Shown in pieces: positions 31,909 to 41,284 of a stretch of DNA of 64,000 nucleotides. Source of the DNA: Pinguiococcus pyrenoidosus (lineage: Eukaryota; Sar; Pinguiophyceae; Pinguiochrysidales; Pinguiochrysidaceae). Position 1 is the first letter of the stretch; each line of letters starts with the position of its first letter. The translations under genes were made by a program, and so were the position numbers. The notes beneath the pieces were generated by a model that saw only the letters and a list, made by a program, of their open reading frames with translations, did not search any database and was not told the DNA's origin. The stretch covers positions 1 to 64,000 of the forward strand of contig JAAMXY010001026.1 in assembly GCA_019677205.1 (NCBI GenBank), given 5' to 3'.

Positions 31909-33534
31909 ATGACGGACGTGGAAGAGCTGCTAAAGCGGCCATCGGCCTTTCCCTCCGGTATACGCTAGGTTCACAAGGATGTCAGAAGCGCGAATCCCGG
32001 ACGTCTGACATGACCTGCCTTTGCTGACACTTCACAGAGAGTGGAGAGCTTCCCATGGGGGAATTCACGCCCGGGGAGGGCACTTCCAGCTTGGACTTCC
32101 TACAGACGCGGGCGAAAGTACTGGTGGTGGGCGCGGGCGGCTTAGGCTGCGAGATCCTCAAGGATTTGGCGCTTTCAGGTCCGACCTTTGGCCGGACTTT
32201 CTTGATCTTTGGGCGCATCTGTGCCACTTTCTTAGGCCTCGTGACACATTTTGGCGTGGTTTCCGGTGCCCCAAAGGGCCAAGTTGAAGAAGCGAAGCGA
32301 TCGAAGCTGAGACGCTGACCACTCTCCAGGTTTCAGGGACATCCACGTGATCGACATGGACACCATCGACGTGTCCAACCTGAATCGGCAGTTTCTGTTC
32401 CGGCAGAAGGACGTGGGGCGCGCGAAGGCGGAAGTGGCTGCGGAGTTTGTGAATCGCAGAGTGCCCACCGCGAGGGTGACGCCCTACGTCGGCAAGATTC
32501 AGGACCATCCGCCCGACTTCTACGCCCAGTTCAATTGCATCATCTCCGGCTTGGATAACATCGAGGCGAGGCGGTGGCTCAACTCCACTCTGGTGACGCT
32601 CGTGGAGGTGGGAAAACACAGGACCGTTCAAAACGGCGATGCGCGTCTCTTCCACGTTCTAAAGGTGTTCTCTCGCTCGTTCTTCCTTCTCTACTTCCGG
32701 CCCCGGCAGCTTGACGAAGATGGCGATCCCAATCCGGACAGCATTGTGCCTTTCATCGACGGTGGCACCGAGGGCTTCGCGGGGCAGGCTCGTGTCATCC
32801 TTCCACGCCTGACAAGCTGCTTCGAATGCAGCATCGACGCCTTCCCGCCGCAGCGGAACTTCCCCTTGTGCACCATCGCAGAAACACCGCGCAAGCCCGA
32901 GCACTGCGTCGCGTACGCGTACATCGTGCAATGGCCAAGGGAGCGGCCAGAGGACAAGCTGGACAAGGATTCCCCAGATCACATGGGGTGGATCTACCAG
33001 AAGGCGCTGGAGCGCGCCACCACATTTGGCATCGAGGGCGTGACGTACATGTCCACAATGGGCGTCGTGAAGAACATCATTCCGGCGGTGGCATCGACCA
33101 ACGCTCTCGTTAGTGGGGTCTGCGTGCTCGAGGCGCTCAAGGCCCTGACCTTCGCGTCGCAGAGCCTCAACACCTACATGATGTATCACGGGACAACGGG
33201 TGTCCATTCGCACACGTTTGTGTACGAGCATCGCCCAGACTGTGGGGTCTGCGGCGGGGAGCTGCGGGAGCTGCACGTGTCGCGGTCCTTGACCCTGGGC
33301 CAGCTGTTCGAAGAGCTCCATGAGGATCCAAAGCTACAGCTCAAGAGGCCGTCCGCGGCGACGAGCGAGACCGTCTTGTACATGCCGAAGCCTCCAGCCC
33401 TAGAGAAAGCGCTAGCAGGGAATCTGAAGCGCTCCCTCGAGGACCTTGAGCTTGGCGGAGCGGAAGTTACCATCACGGACCCCATCTTCCCGGGAGACAC
33501 CTCGCTACAGCTCAAGATCGTGTTCAGCGACTGA
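31909..33534 (+). CDS. UBA3: NEDD8-activating enzyme E1 catalytic subunit (UBA3)
   Basis: Exons 31909-31957, 32038-32178, 32330-32607, 32710-33534 (introns 80, 151 and 102 nt); 430 aa, all phases consistent. The adenylation domain has the nucleotide motif [37 protein letters not shown] and [13 protein letters not shown]. The catalytic cysteine lies in [11 protein letters not shown], followed by the PEH region and the [15 protein letters not shown] block. The C-terminal ubiquitin-like E2-binding domain ends with KIVFSD. UBA3 pairs with NAE1/APPBP1 to activate NEDD8 for cullin neddylation. The 102-nt third intron lacks stops and is a multiple of three, so unspliced mRNA would still be translatable with 34 extra residues. 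Conservation is very high. Confidence 0.95.
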
Positions 33535-33585
33535 TGCAGAGAGATGCCCCCCGTCTCCCTGGCAGACGACACATGAAGACACTTC

Positions 33586-35220
33586 TTATGCTGCGGCCTC
33601 GTTCGCCTCGGCCGGCGTCCTGCTTACGATGAAGAGCTCTTGCAACAGCTGAGGAATGCTCGGGCGCTTCTGTGCGTCGTTTTGCAAGCAACTCTGCAGC
33701 AGTGCACGTGCATCGTCTGGGCACATCTCGCCAAACGCGGCAGTTTCAAAGCTCTGTATCCGTTCCACGAGTTCCTCCCTGGTGCACTGTGCGCGCAACG
33801 ATCAATCAGGAACCAACCCGACCCCAGAGACGGGCAGCTGCACACTAAGAGCCTTTACCGATCGATCGATGGGAAGATTGCCATGAAGGAAGCAGTACAG
33901 AGAGACCGCTGCGGCCCAAAGGTCCGAGTGGAACGCGTCAAAGCCGCCTCCGTCGTTGCGGCACATCTCGGGGCTCCAAAACGCCATGCTCCCTTCAAGA
34001 ACTCGCAGCTAAGATGCCACGCCCCATGAGTGAAGCTGAAGAAGATCGAGAAGCGCCCGCTTCCGATCCAGTGCCGTGAATTAAGACGAGAAGGACAGGA
34101 AACAACGCTTCCACTCACCAGGAAGGGCTCTGCGTCGGCAAGCGCAGGATTGCAGTCGGCGCAGCCAAAGTCGCAGATCCTCAGCTTCCGCTTCTCCGGC
34201 CGGTCGTCGTCATACATGAAAATCAGAAGGTTCTCCGGTTTGATGTCCCTTCCGAGCGAAACCAATCAGCGGACAGATCTCTCGTAAAGAGGCAAGGACT
34301 CTCGTATTCTTAAGAGGCGAGAACTCAAGGTGCGAGGCGGCCACGTTGCCTCACTCACTCACCGATGCGCAATGCGCTTGCCTTTCAGATACTCCAGACC
34401 GCGGAGAAGATCGCGGAAGAAGAGCGCCGCATCGTCCACCGAGAGCGGGCCACCCGTTTCTACGTTCTCGTAGCAGCCCCTCTCCCTTTTCCATTCCATG
34501 ATGGGTCCCTTCTCCATGTATTCCTGGCCAAGTTCCTTGCAAGTCAGCCGACCTTATCACCGCCGCCGCCTGCAGTCCCTGACGGCGCACCTGAACGAGG
34601 ACGACGTCGTCGCCCAGCGGCACTTGCATCACTTCGAACAGCAAGCAGACGCTGGGATGGAAAAGGTGCCTGGTGATCGATATCTGCTTCCACATCAGCC
34701 TCTGCATAGCTGAAAGACAAGCAAAGAGACAGCGGAAACGCACACAAACACATCCCAACTGCAGAGCTCTCACCTCCTTGTCCACGGTCTGGCACCTGCG
34801 TCGCCGAACCAGCTTCAATGCAAACTTCCGCCCGGCAACCGGGTCATCCGGCCGCGTCGCCAAGTACACCTCGCCGAACGAGCCCTTGCCCAGCACTTCC
34901 TCCACTTCGTACTCGTTGACCTATGGCCTCTCCCACGCTGAGCATGGCACGTCTCCCTGTTTCAGGTTCTCAGCAGCTTGTGAAGTGACTCGATGGTGCA
35001 CCTTGGAGGGAACGCCGAAATCGTCGCATTCAAATTCCAATGTCGGCGTCATTTGTGCGGCCCAAACGCCGTCGTCCGCCGGAGCCGCCTGTACTACAGC
35101 TCCAAAGCCCGGCAGCGGCGGCGGAGGGGCGTCGTCATCAGCTCCCTCAGAGGGCGGCCGCCCGGCCATGGGCACCACCGGCGGCAAGAGTGGAGGCATG
35201 TCATCGTCGTCCGATGCCAT
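33586..35220 (-). CDS. CaMKK/GRIK-like Ser/Thr protein kinase
   Basis: Exons 35220-35002, 34920-34774, 34701-34591, 34523-34363, 34248-34119, 34008-33859, 33786-33586; 372 aa, all six junctions in phase. Kinase motifs: glycine loop VEEVLGKGSFGEVYLA, lysine in KFALKLV, LFHPSVCLLFEVM, EYMEKGPIMEW, catalytic loop HRDIKPENLL (split by an intron), DFGCAD, and MAFWSPEM in place of APE. The C-lobe ends with ALLQSCLQNDAQKRP. EYMEKGP(I/V)M and the YLKGKRIAHRDIKPENLL arrangement are most like CaM-kinase-kinase/LKB1-type upstream kinases of AMPK/SnRK1. The 80-residue N-terminus is acidic and Pro-rich. It is the most intron-dense gene of the window. It is convergent with UBA3, only 51 bp between stops. 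Confidence 0.85.
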
Positions 35221-35581
35221 CTTCTGTGGCGTCGTGAGAGAAGAGAAGCGGCGCTGAGAGGGTTTTGGGTTCGGGGGACTCGTTCTTGTTTTCATCCTTG
35301 GATCTTTGATCTTTGAAAAGGGGGAGTTCCGCGGGTACTAGAGTACACGCATCTGTCCGGGTGGTACACGTTGGCATCTTTCACGGCGCCATCGACGCCC
35401 TTGTGCGGCGTAGACGCGGCAGATACAGTATGTAAGTACTCTGAATATGGGTATGCAAAAGTGATGAGAAGCATTGGAAGGGATGAAGATGGTAAAGGAA
35501 TGGAGGAATGGCGAGGTGAACTCATCTCCCGGCTGCTGCTTGCGTCGTCCGTCTGAAGATCCAGAGCGCCGCAGCGTGAAA
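35221..35581. promoter_or_regulatory. Divergent region, kinase / selenoprotein
   Basis: This 361-bp spacer lies between divergent genes. No coding signal was recognised. TATA-like AT stretches are absent near either start. Confidence 0.35.
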
Positions 35582-36569
35582 ATGCTGCGCTGTGCGCTGG
35601 TCACCGGCCTGCTGGTGCTCGCAGCACCGGCTCTCAGCTTTCGCGGACCCGTGACTTCGCCGCGGGCTCTCCGCAGGCCCATTTCGCGGCTCTCTGCCGT
35701 GGAAGATGAGCTAAGTGTGCAGGAGAAGGAGGGCACGCAGCTCTTCGACATCATCAAGGAGGTGCCGGTGCTCCGTGCCACCGACGCCGGCGCGGTGCCT
35801 CGGGACCTGGGCTCGCTGTGGAGCGCTGACGACGTGGCAGTGCTCATCTTCTTCCGCAGCTTCGGTATGCGAGTGGCTTTGGGAGCGCCAGCGCAGAGCG
35901 CCACTGACGCCTCGCGGTGCCTTAGGCTGAATGTTTTGCCAGGAGTTGGCGCTCACGTTGGACCGGGACGTGAAGCCAAAGCTGGATGAGGAGGGCATCA
36001 AGCTCATCTGCGTGGGCATCGGCACGGGCGCGCGCGCCGTGGAGTTCTGCGAGCATGTGCCGTTTCCCAAGGAGAACCTCTTCGCGGACCCCGACAACGC
36101 GGCGTACGAGAAGCTGGGCCTGGCGAAGAATGCCAGGCAGACCTTCTTCAGCCCGCGCACACCCTACGCCATCTTGGATCGGGTGCGCAAGGACGGAGCG
36201 AAGGATCTGCTCGACGCTCTCGGGAGATGGAAACCCTGGTAAGCGCGCCCCTCATCGAGATCTCCCTGCCCCCCTGGAGGGAGGGAAAAAAAGAAGAAGA
36301 GAAAAGGAAACACACAGAAAATCACACACACACGCACACACAAACACACACTGAGATGATCAGGACGCTGATCGGAACTCTGCTGTCGCTGCAGGCTGCC
36401 TCCCAAGTCTGATCAGGGGTTTCAGCAAGGCGGCGCCTTCGTGTTCAAGGGTTCTAAGTGCGTTTTCGGTCACAGAGATCCCGCGACCGGCGCACACGTC
36501 GACCTCAACAGGGTTCTCGACGTGGCGTTCAACACCAAGCGGCTTGTAAGGTCTGGATCAGTTGCATAG
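35582..36569 (+). CDS. Predicted plastid-targeted selenoprotein, PRXL2/AhpC-TSA-like
   Basis: Exons 35582-35864, 35926-36238, 36395-36569 (introns 61 and 156 nt); 256 aa if the TGA at 35928 is read as selenocysteine. The N-terminus is a signal peptide ending PALSFRGP, an ASAFAP-like plastid motif. The thioredoxin-fold body has VAVLIFFRSFG, then U-MFCQELALTLDRD, ICVGIGTG, FCEHVPFPKENLFADP, and the C-terminal block FQQGGAFVFKG...FGHRDPATGAHVDL. This is the PRXL2 (FAM213/SelU, AhpC-TSA) family, in which the FG-C-x-x-C motif is the redox centre. Here splicing gives FG-Sec-M-F-C. A cryptic donor could bypass the TGA, but would remove both redox residues. No SECIS was identified by eye. Confidence 0.8.
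35928..35930 (+). other. In-frame TGA proposed as selenocysteine codon
   Basis: The codon follows the exon junction TTC-G|GC and gives Phe-Gly-Sec-Met-Phe-Cys, exactly where homologues have the first Cys of the CxxC redox motif. Downstream frame and homology continue for 160 further residues across another intron. Confidence 0.75.
36308..36352 (+). repeat. (CA)-rich microsatellite in selenoprotein intron 2
   Basis: Runs of cacaca interrupted by g, a and c lie inside the 156-nt intron (36239-36394). Confidence 0.8.
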
Positions 36570-36792
36570 GAGACGCTGTGCGAAACGACATGAACGAGAG
36601 TCTCGCCCCGTGAATGAAGATCGAAGCACGCTTCGTCGGAAAGCGGAGTGGTACTGGTTCATGTCGGCGCAGCACGTCTGCCCGGCTCTATGCTACGGAT
36701 CTGGCTGTCCGAACAAGGCTTTTCTTGGTCTACGTGTGCCCTTCCATCCAACCCGCACGCGCTGGGCGATGGCCTGTGGATCTCATCTTGTG

Positions 36793-38579
36793 CTATGTGT
36801 CGTCAAGCATTCCGCGGATCTTTCGGTAGGTGTCGGCCAGCTTACTGGCCGGCGAGTCCTTCCGCGAATGTGGTGATTTGGCCGCTCCGCTCCGCTCTTT
36901 GCCTCCGTTGCCGTCGTTTCGCTGCCGTTCTTCATTCTCCTTCTCCAAAGCACAGTTCATGATCGCGTTGACTCCACACCTCACTCCCGACGGCTTCTCC
37001 GACACTACGATTAAACGCCGGTCATCGGTGAGACGACTTGCATAATTTTTCGAGAAAGCGGCCATGAATCATATCGCACCGGCGGAGACAAGAGGGCACC
37101 AGATCCGGTGACTTCGCTCTGGGTGAAAGCGGATGGGTCTTTTCCGCTTCGCGGGGCGGGGCTCGCCCGGGTTCGCACCGGCTGCTGTGGCCCGTACGCG
37201 GACCACGGCTCCGCAGAACTTGCATTCCAAAACCTGGAGCACGTCCTTGCCCGGGCTCGAACCTTCGAACGGAAGAACCACGTAAGTGATCGTCAGCCAT
37301 CCGCGGACCACGTCTTGCAAGACGTCAAACCCATCGCACCGGTGCTCTGGTTTCCCGCCTCGGCGCTCGCGGTCCAACCGTACAGCGCAAAGACGGCTGC
37401 GGCTTGAGACGCAGCGTCGCCTCCGGGCATCCCTGTGCACTGCCTCATCCGACCATAGAAGATGGCCATCACTTCGTCGTACGTTGGCGCCACGGATGGC
37501 GCTGCTGATGGAACCTTCTGCCCGCCAAGCACGGATGACGTCTCAGCGTCAGCGTCATCCGCAGCCAGCATGTCATCTATGGAGACGTCTGCCGAAGGGG
37601 ACTGCTCTCCTCTCAGCGCCCGTTCCTCCGCCTGTTCCTCCGCAGCTACGCTTTCCGAAACCATCTTGACCAGAGACTCGGGTTGCACAACGACGTGAGC
37701 TTCCTCGAGCTTTGCTTCCGGTCGGGCCGCAAAGGCAGCCAGCCTTGCCTGGATCTGCGGGCGATTTGGGGGAGAAGCAAGAAGGTAAGACGAGAAGACG
37801 AGAAGATGAGAAGACGAGAAGGTAGATCAAGGCCGGGTACTTTCACAAACCTGACGAAGGCAGTCCGCGTCGGAAAGATACTGAAAGTCAAGGAAGCTCA
37901 GTGGACTCGGATCTTCCTTCCACGGGCAGATGCTCCGATGGCTCTCCGCTAGCAGCTGCTCCAAGCTTTCATCATATGGCTCCTTCATCGTCACTGGAGT
38001 GGGCCGCTTGTCAGCTGAGCTAAGTACTGCCAAAAAACAAAACCAACAACAACCACCACTAAACTTTGTTGAAGATCCCACCTGTTGCGCCGCACACGGT
38101 GCAGACGAGCGTGTCCCGACCCTGGCATCGCCAGCCGAAGCGTGCGCAGCGCAGTGGGCTCAGCGCGTCCGGCTTGGCGAACCACAGCGTCGCCTTGAAG
38201 CTCTGCGCACGGCTCAGAAAATCCCCATAATCCCATGGTCTGCATCCAGGCAGCGCTGAAGGTTTTGCGTTTCGTGTTGCGTTTGTGAGGACTTCATGTC
38301 AGAGGATCTCGGTCTTTTCGAAATCAGCGCGCATTCTGCCACTCACCTGATGCGGAGCGTGGCGCCAGAACACGCGTCACAATCTTATCCAGGTCGCGCA
38401 GTCGCGGCAAGGGCTTCGGAAGCGGTGCTGCTTCGCCGCTGTATTGCGGATTTTGCGGATTTGTGGAATTGCGTGAAGCATTGGTCACGTGAACAGGACT
38501 GGACGCCACAGAAGTACCTGACAAGCTTCTCAAGCGTGCTCAGCGCCCGATTCACATCGCCCTCCAAGACCGACGCCAT
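36793..38579 (-). CDS. ZC3HC1: ZC3HC1/NIPA-like (Rsm1-type) zinc-finger protein
   Basis: Exons 38579-38518, 38438-38347, 38255-38082, 38026-37851, 37754-37340, 37262-37080, 37004-36793; 437 aa, all phases compatible. The first C3HC module is assembled over exons 3-4: RPWDYGDFLSRAQSFKATLW, FAKPDALSPLRCARFGW, TLVCTVCGAT, then the H...CPW ligands in ESHRSICPW. The second follows in exon 6: VLECKFCGAVV, then FHPERSHRIWCPL. This tandem arrangement defines NIPA/ZC3HC1 and fungal Rsm1/Pml39. These nuclear proteins anchor TPR/Mlp at the nuclear basket, and NIPA was first described as an SCF-type F-box-like factor. It is convergent with the selenoprotein, 223 bp between coding ends. Confidence 0.85.
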
Positions 38580-38895
38580 GGCAGACAAGCCGGCGCCTCC
38601 AGCTCTGCTTCAAAAGGCGAGAAGCGCGCGAAAAGGCGGTCAACGGTTGGCATAAAGCGTACATCATATTCGATAAAAATTTATCGTTTCGATTTCCTTT
38701 TCCATAGACTTCTAGAAAAAATTCAGCAAAAGCTTGCTTGGTGATGGAAATTCTCTGAAAGTTGCTTTGGTTTGGGAAGGGAACGCAAACCAAACCAAGG
38801 AAGCAGCGAGAGCCACAGGGCCGTTCTCGGTCGATGGATCTCCTGAAGGCCCAGGAAGTTGGAGCGGCGTGTCCTTGAGCCTCACAGAAGTCACC
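38580..38895. promoter_or_regulatory. Divergent region, ZC3HC1-like / MDP-1-like
   Basis: This 316-bp spacer between divergent genes has an AT-rich core at 38660-38740. No defined element is called. Confidence 0.35.
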
Positions 38896-39714
38896 ATGCA
38901 GGCAGAGGGTCCGAGTCTCCCGCGCGTCGTCATTTTGGACCTGGACTACACGCTGTGGCCGACGAACGCCTTCGAGGAGGCGCAGGGGCCGTACGAGAGC
39001 ACTGACGAGATCGGCGTCGCGAGGCAGCTCCGGTGCAATCGACTTGTGAGCTGCTATGATGGAGTGCCGCAGGCTCTCCAGTGGCTCACGGAGCAGGGCG
39101 TGGCCGTCGCGATCGCGTCCGCGACGCCGTCTGGACGGAACGCGCTGGGCCTGCTGACCGCCATGCAGCTGGTTCCCCCGCACATGGAGGATGAGTGGAG
39201 GAGCGGCCGCTTCTTTGTGTGCAAGCCGGGCGCGAAGTTTTTCCACCTGCAGAGGGCCCTCCAAGACGCAGACTGCAGTGCGGAAGAGGCGATTTTCTTT
39301 GACGACCTCAGCTACAACATCCACACCGCGACCCGGCTCGGCGTCTCGGCCGTGGAGATCGATAGGAGAGGAGGCTTCTCGCTGCCCGTTTTGCTGGCTG
39401 GGCTGGAGGACTGGCGCCGCTACCGCCAGCCATCGATCATGAGCTACTTTTTCAGCGGTGGCAGGAGCAGGACAACGGAACAGCAGGATGTGCGGGTGGA
39501 CTCCGACGCTGAGCCGGACGCGGACCTTTCCGCAGACCAGCAAAGCGATGCCGTAAGTGCAGGTGGCCAGGAGAATAGCAATGCAGCGCTAAGGGAGCAT
39601 AGGGAAGCGCGATCTGCCACGCGTGATGAATCCTCTGGAGCGTACAAGACGCGCGGCAAGAAGAAGTCCAAGGGGATGCGCAACATCGCCACGTACTTCT
39701 CCACAAATGCCTAG
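38896..39714 (+). CDS. MDP1: MDP-1-like HAD phosphatase with PCNA-binding-type motifs
   Basis: Single exon, 272 aa from the first ATG at 38896; the open frame extends upstream without an ATG. HAD motif I is VVILDLDYTLWP, motif II lies in VAIASATPSG, and motifs III/IV in FFVCKPGAK and IFFDDLSYN. This is the magnesium-dependent phosphatase-1 pattern; MDP-1 acts on protein tyrosine phosphate and on sugar phosphates such as fructosamine 6-phosphates. After the domain (about residue 180) comes QPSIMSYFF, a full match to the PIP-box consensus Qxx(I/L/M)xx(F/Y)(F/Y). An acidic, Ser-rich linker and a basic C-terminus GMRNIATYFSTNA, a second PIP-like motif without the Gln, follow. Nuclear, replication-linked action is inference. 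Confidence 0.85.
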   Translation: MQAEGPSLPRVVILDLDYTLWPTNAFEEAQGPYESTDEIGVARQLRCNRLVSCYDGVPQALQWLTEQGVAVAIASATPSGRNALGLLTAMQLVPPHMEDEWRSGRFFVCKPGAKFFHLQRALQDADCSAEEAIFFDDLSYNIHTATRLGVSAVEIDRRGGFSLPVLLAGLEDWRRYRQPSIMSYFFSGGRSRTTEQQDVRVDSDAEPDADLSADQQSDAVSAGGQENSNAALREHREARSATRDESSGAYKTRGKKKSKGMRNIATYFSTNA

Positions 39715-41284
39715 GTCCTGAGTGCCTCGCTTGAAGGCGGCTGGTACAGATAGCTAGGCCGCATCGCCCTCTCGAGGGCCCAGGAAAGTCTACAAAAGCT
39801 AAACCGTTGAGAAATCTTGTACGCATGCACCCATGCAGTCCCGAAGAACGCATTCCTCCTAGCTCCTTCCGGCTCACGCTCACGGAGGTCTTCCGCTGCA
39901 CGTTGACACAGAATTCTTCGAGCCCGACCGCGGCTATCTACATTTTCATGGGGAGGATGTGGCATGTCGATGGTCGCACATCCCTCCCACAGCCTCGCTG
40001 TCTCCTCGCTGCACAAAGTGCAAAGCAGGCCACTATGTATATTCTATGCACACGATGTACCCTACGTACACTATCTACACTTCCGCCCTTCTCCAACCAC
40101 CCATGTGATGCACCTTTTCCAAAAGAGGGGCGTTGTCTCCTCTGGACGCCACCGCTCGAGCTACTCTAGCCCACCGGCCATCTACTTAATTTAAACGAAT
40201 CAACAAGACCTGCGCCGTTCTGTTCGATTGCATCAGTCATTCACTCCGCGGTCTTCTTCGCCGTCCGGTACAAGCCGCTCTGCTGCCTGCTCGCTCGGCT
40301 GCGTCCACGACGGAGATACTCCCAGTGTGTGCCCTTCGCTACGCTTTCTCCACATGGGCGCCGTTACTGCCATGAAGAAGGGCCGAACTCGGGGAACACC
40401 ACGTGGGCCCCGACGCTCTGCGCTTTACGGTACGGACTGTGCACGACGCAATGCTATCATTCGCGATTCTCCCTTCCAAAGGCCTTCTCGAGCTCGTGGT
40501 CGATGTACGCGTTGATGGTGGCAAACAAGTAGAGGTAGACCCAGTTGTACGCATGCACCATGGTCCGTTGTTCTTGTGGGGGCTTCCGGCGCGGGCCAGC
40601 AAACTTGTCGTTCAGCGGACTTCTTGCAACTGCGGGATCGCGGTTGCCCTTGAATGGAAAAGGCGATGAGTAGGCACCAGCTGGTCTCGACGCTGCGCGT
40701 GCAGAGGGCAAGTTCTGCGGCGTTCAAGAACTCGGGAGAGTTTCTTTGGACCTTGAAGCGAGGATCAAATTCCGCAAACTGGTTTGCTTGTGGATCCATA
40801 ACATGGCAGAACTGGGGTGCACGTAGTTTCCAATCCCGCGCAAGTTTGGCACGCATCAACGCACGTTTCGCATGATCGCGCCTCAAGTGGACCACTGGGA
40901 CAAAAGCCTGGACCGATCGAGGCACCAATTGGACCACCAAGTAGACGGTTTGACTTTTCATCCAATGGAATCGACTGCATGCATTACGAAAGCGCCGGAC
41001 CGCGGCAGAGTGGTATTCCATTGGCTCAGCGCTGGCGAACCCGGGGTCCTTTCCGCGCCCATTTTCAGCTTTCCCCTCCTTCCACTGGAGGAGTCTGCGA
41101 TCAGCTGATTTCGCGCTCCATCCGCTCTAGCAACGTCGCATACCATAAGCAAGCAAAATGTGGCTTTTCAGTATCGAGCATCGAGCATCGAGCATCGAAA
41201 TCGAGCATTGAGTTTTCCCTCCAAATCCCCTCAAAAAACAAAGCAAAAATCACTGCCACTTCCGCTGAGGCACGCGGCTGAGCC
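39715..41284. other. 1.57-kb region, possibly holding a small minus-strand gene
   Basis: It lies between two plus-strand genes and is the first break in strand alternation. It contains AT-richer DNA at about 40010-40200 and a short 7-bp repeat (atcgagc) at about 41172-41208. The only coding-like signal is the minus-strand frame ending at 40457 (separate entry). Confidence 0.4.
40457..40711 (-). CDS. Possible small hypothetical protein, last exon (uncertain)
   Basis: This open frame encodes a segment with VHAYNWVYLYLFATINAYID followed by a charged terminus HELEKAFGRENRE and a stop at 40457. The composition (amphipathic, Tyr-rich helix) looks protein-like. Upstream frame MDPQANQFAEFDPRFK (about 40756-40803, minus) could be a first exon, but I found no phase-compatible junction of normal intron length. 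Support comes mainly from the expectation of a minus-strand gene here under the alternation pattern. Confidence 0.25.
   Translation of the reverse strand: MPSARAASRPAGAYSSPFPFKGNRDPAVARSPLNDKFAGPRRKPPQEQRTMVHAYNWVYLYLFATINAYIDHELEKAFGRENRE

Noticed and set aside
35865-35942. Alternative splice (donor near 35872, acceptor 35942) avoiding the TGA
   Set aside because: It is frame-compatible, but it deletes both redox residues of a family whose FG-C-x-x-C motif is reproduced exactly, with Sec, by the shorter GT-AG intron. It is kept as the refuting hypothesis.
36834-36851. Hairpin cggccag-ctta-ctggccg considered as SECIS or terminator
   Set aside because: It lacks the GA quartet and the unpaired AA of a SECIS, and it lies in the antisense of a coding exon. 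It is mentioned only as a structure.
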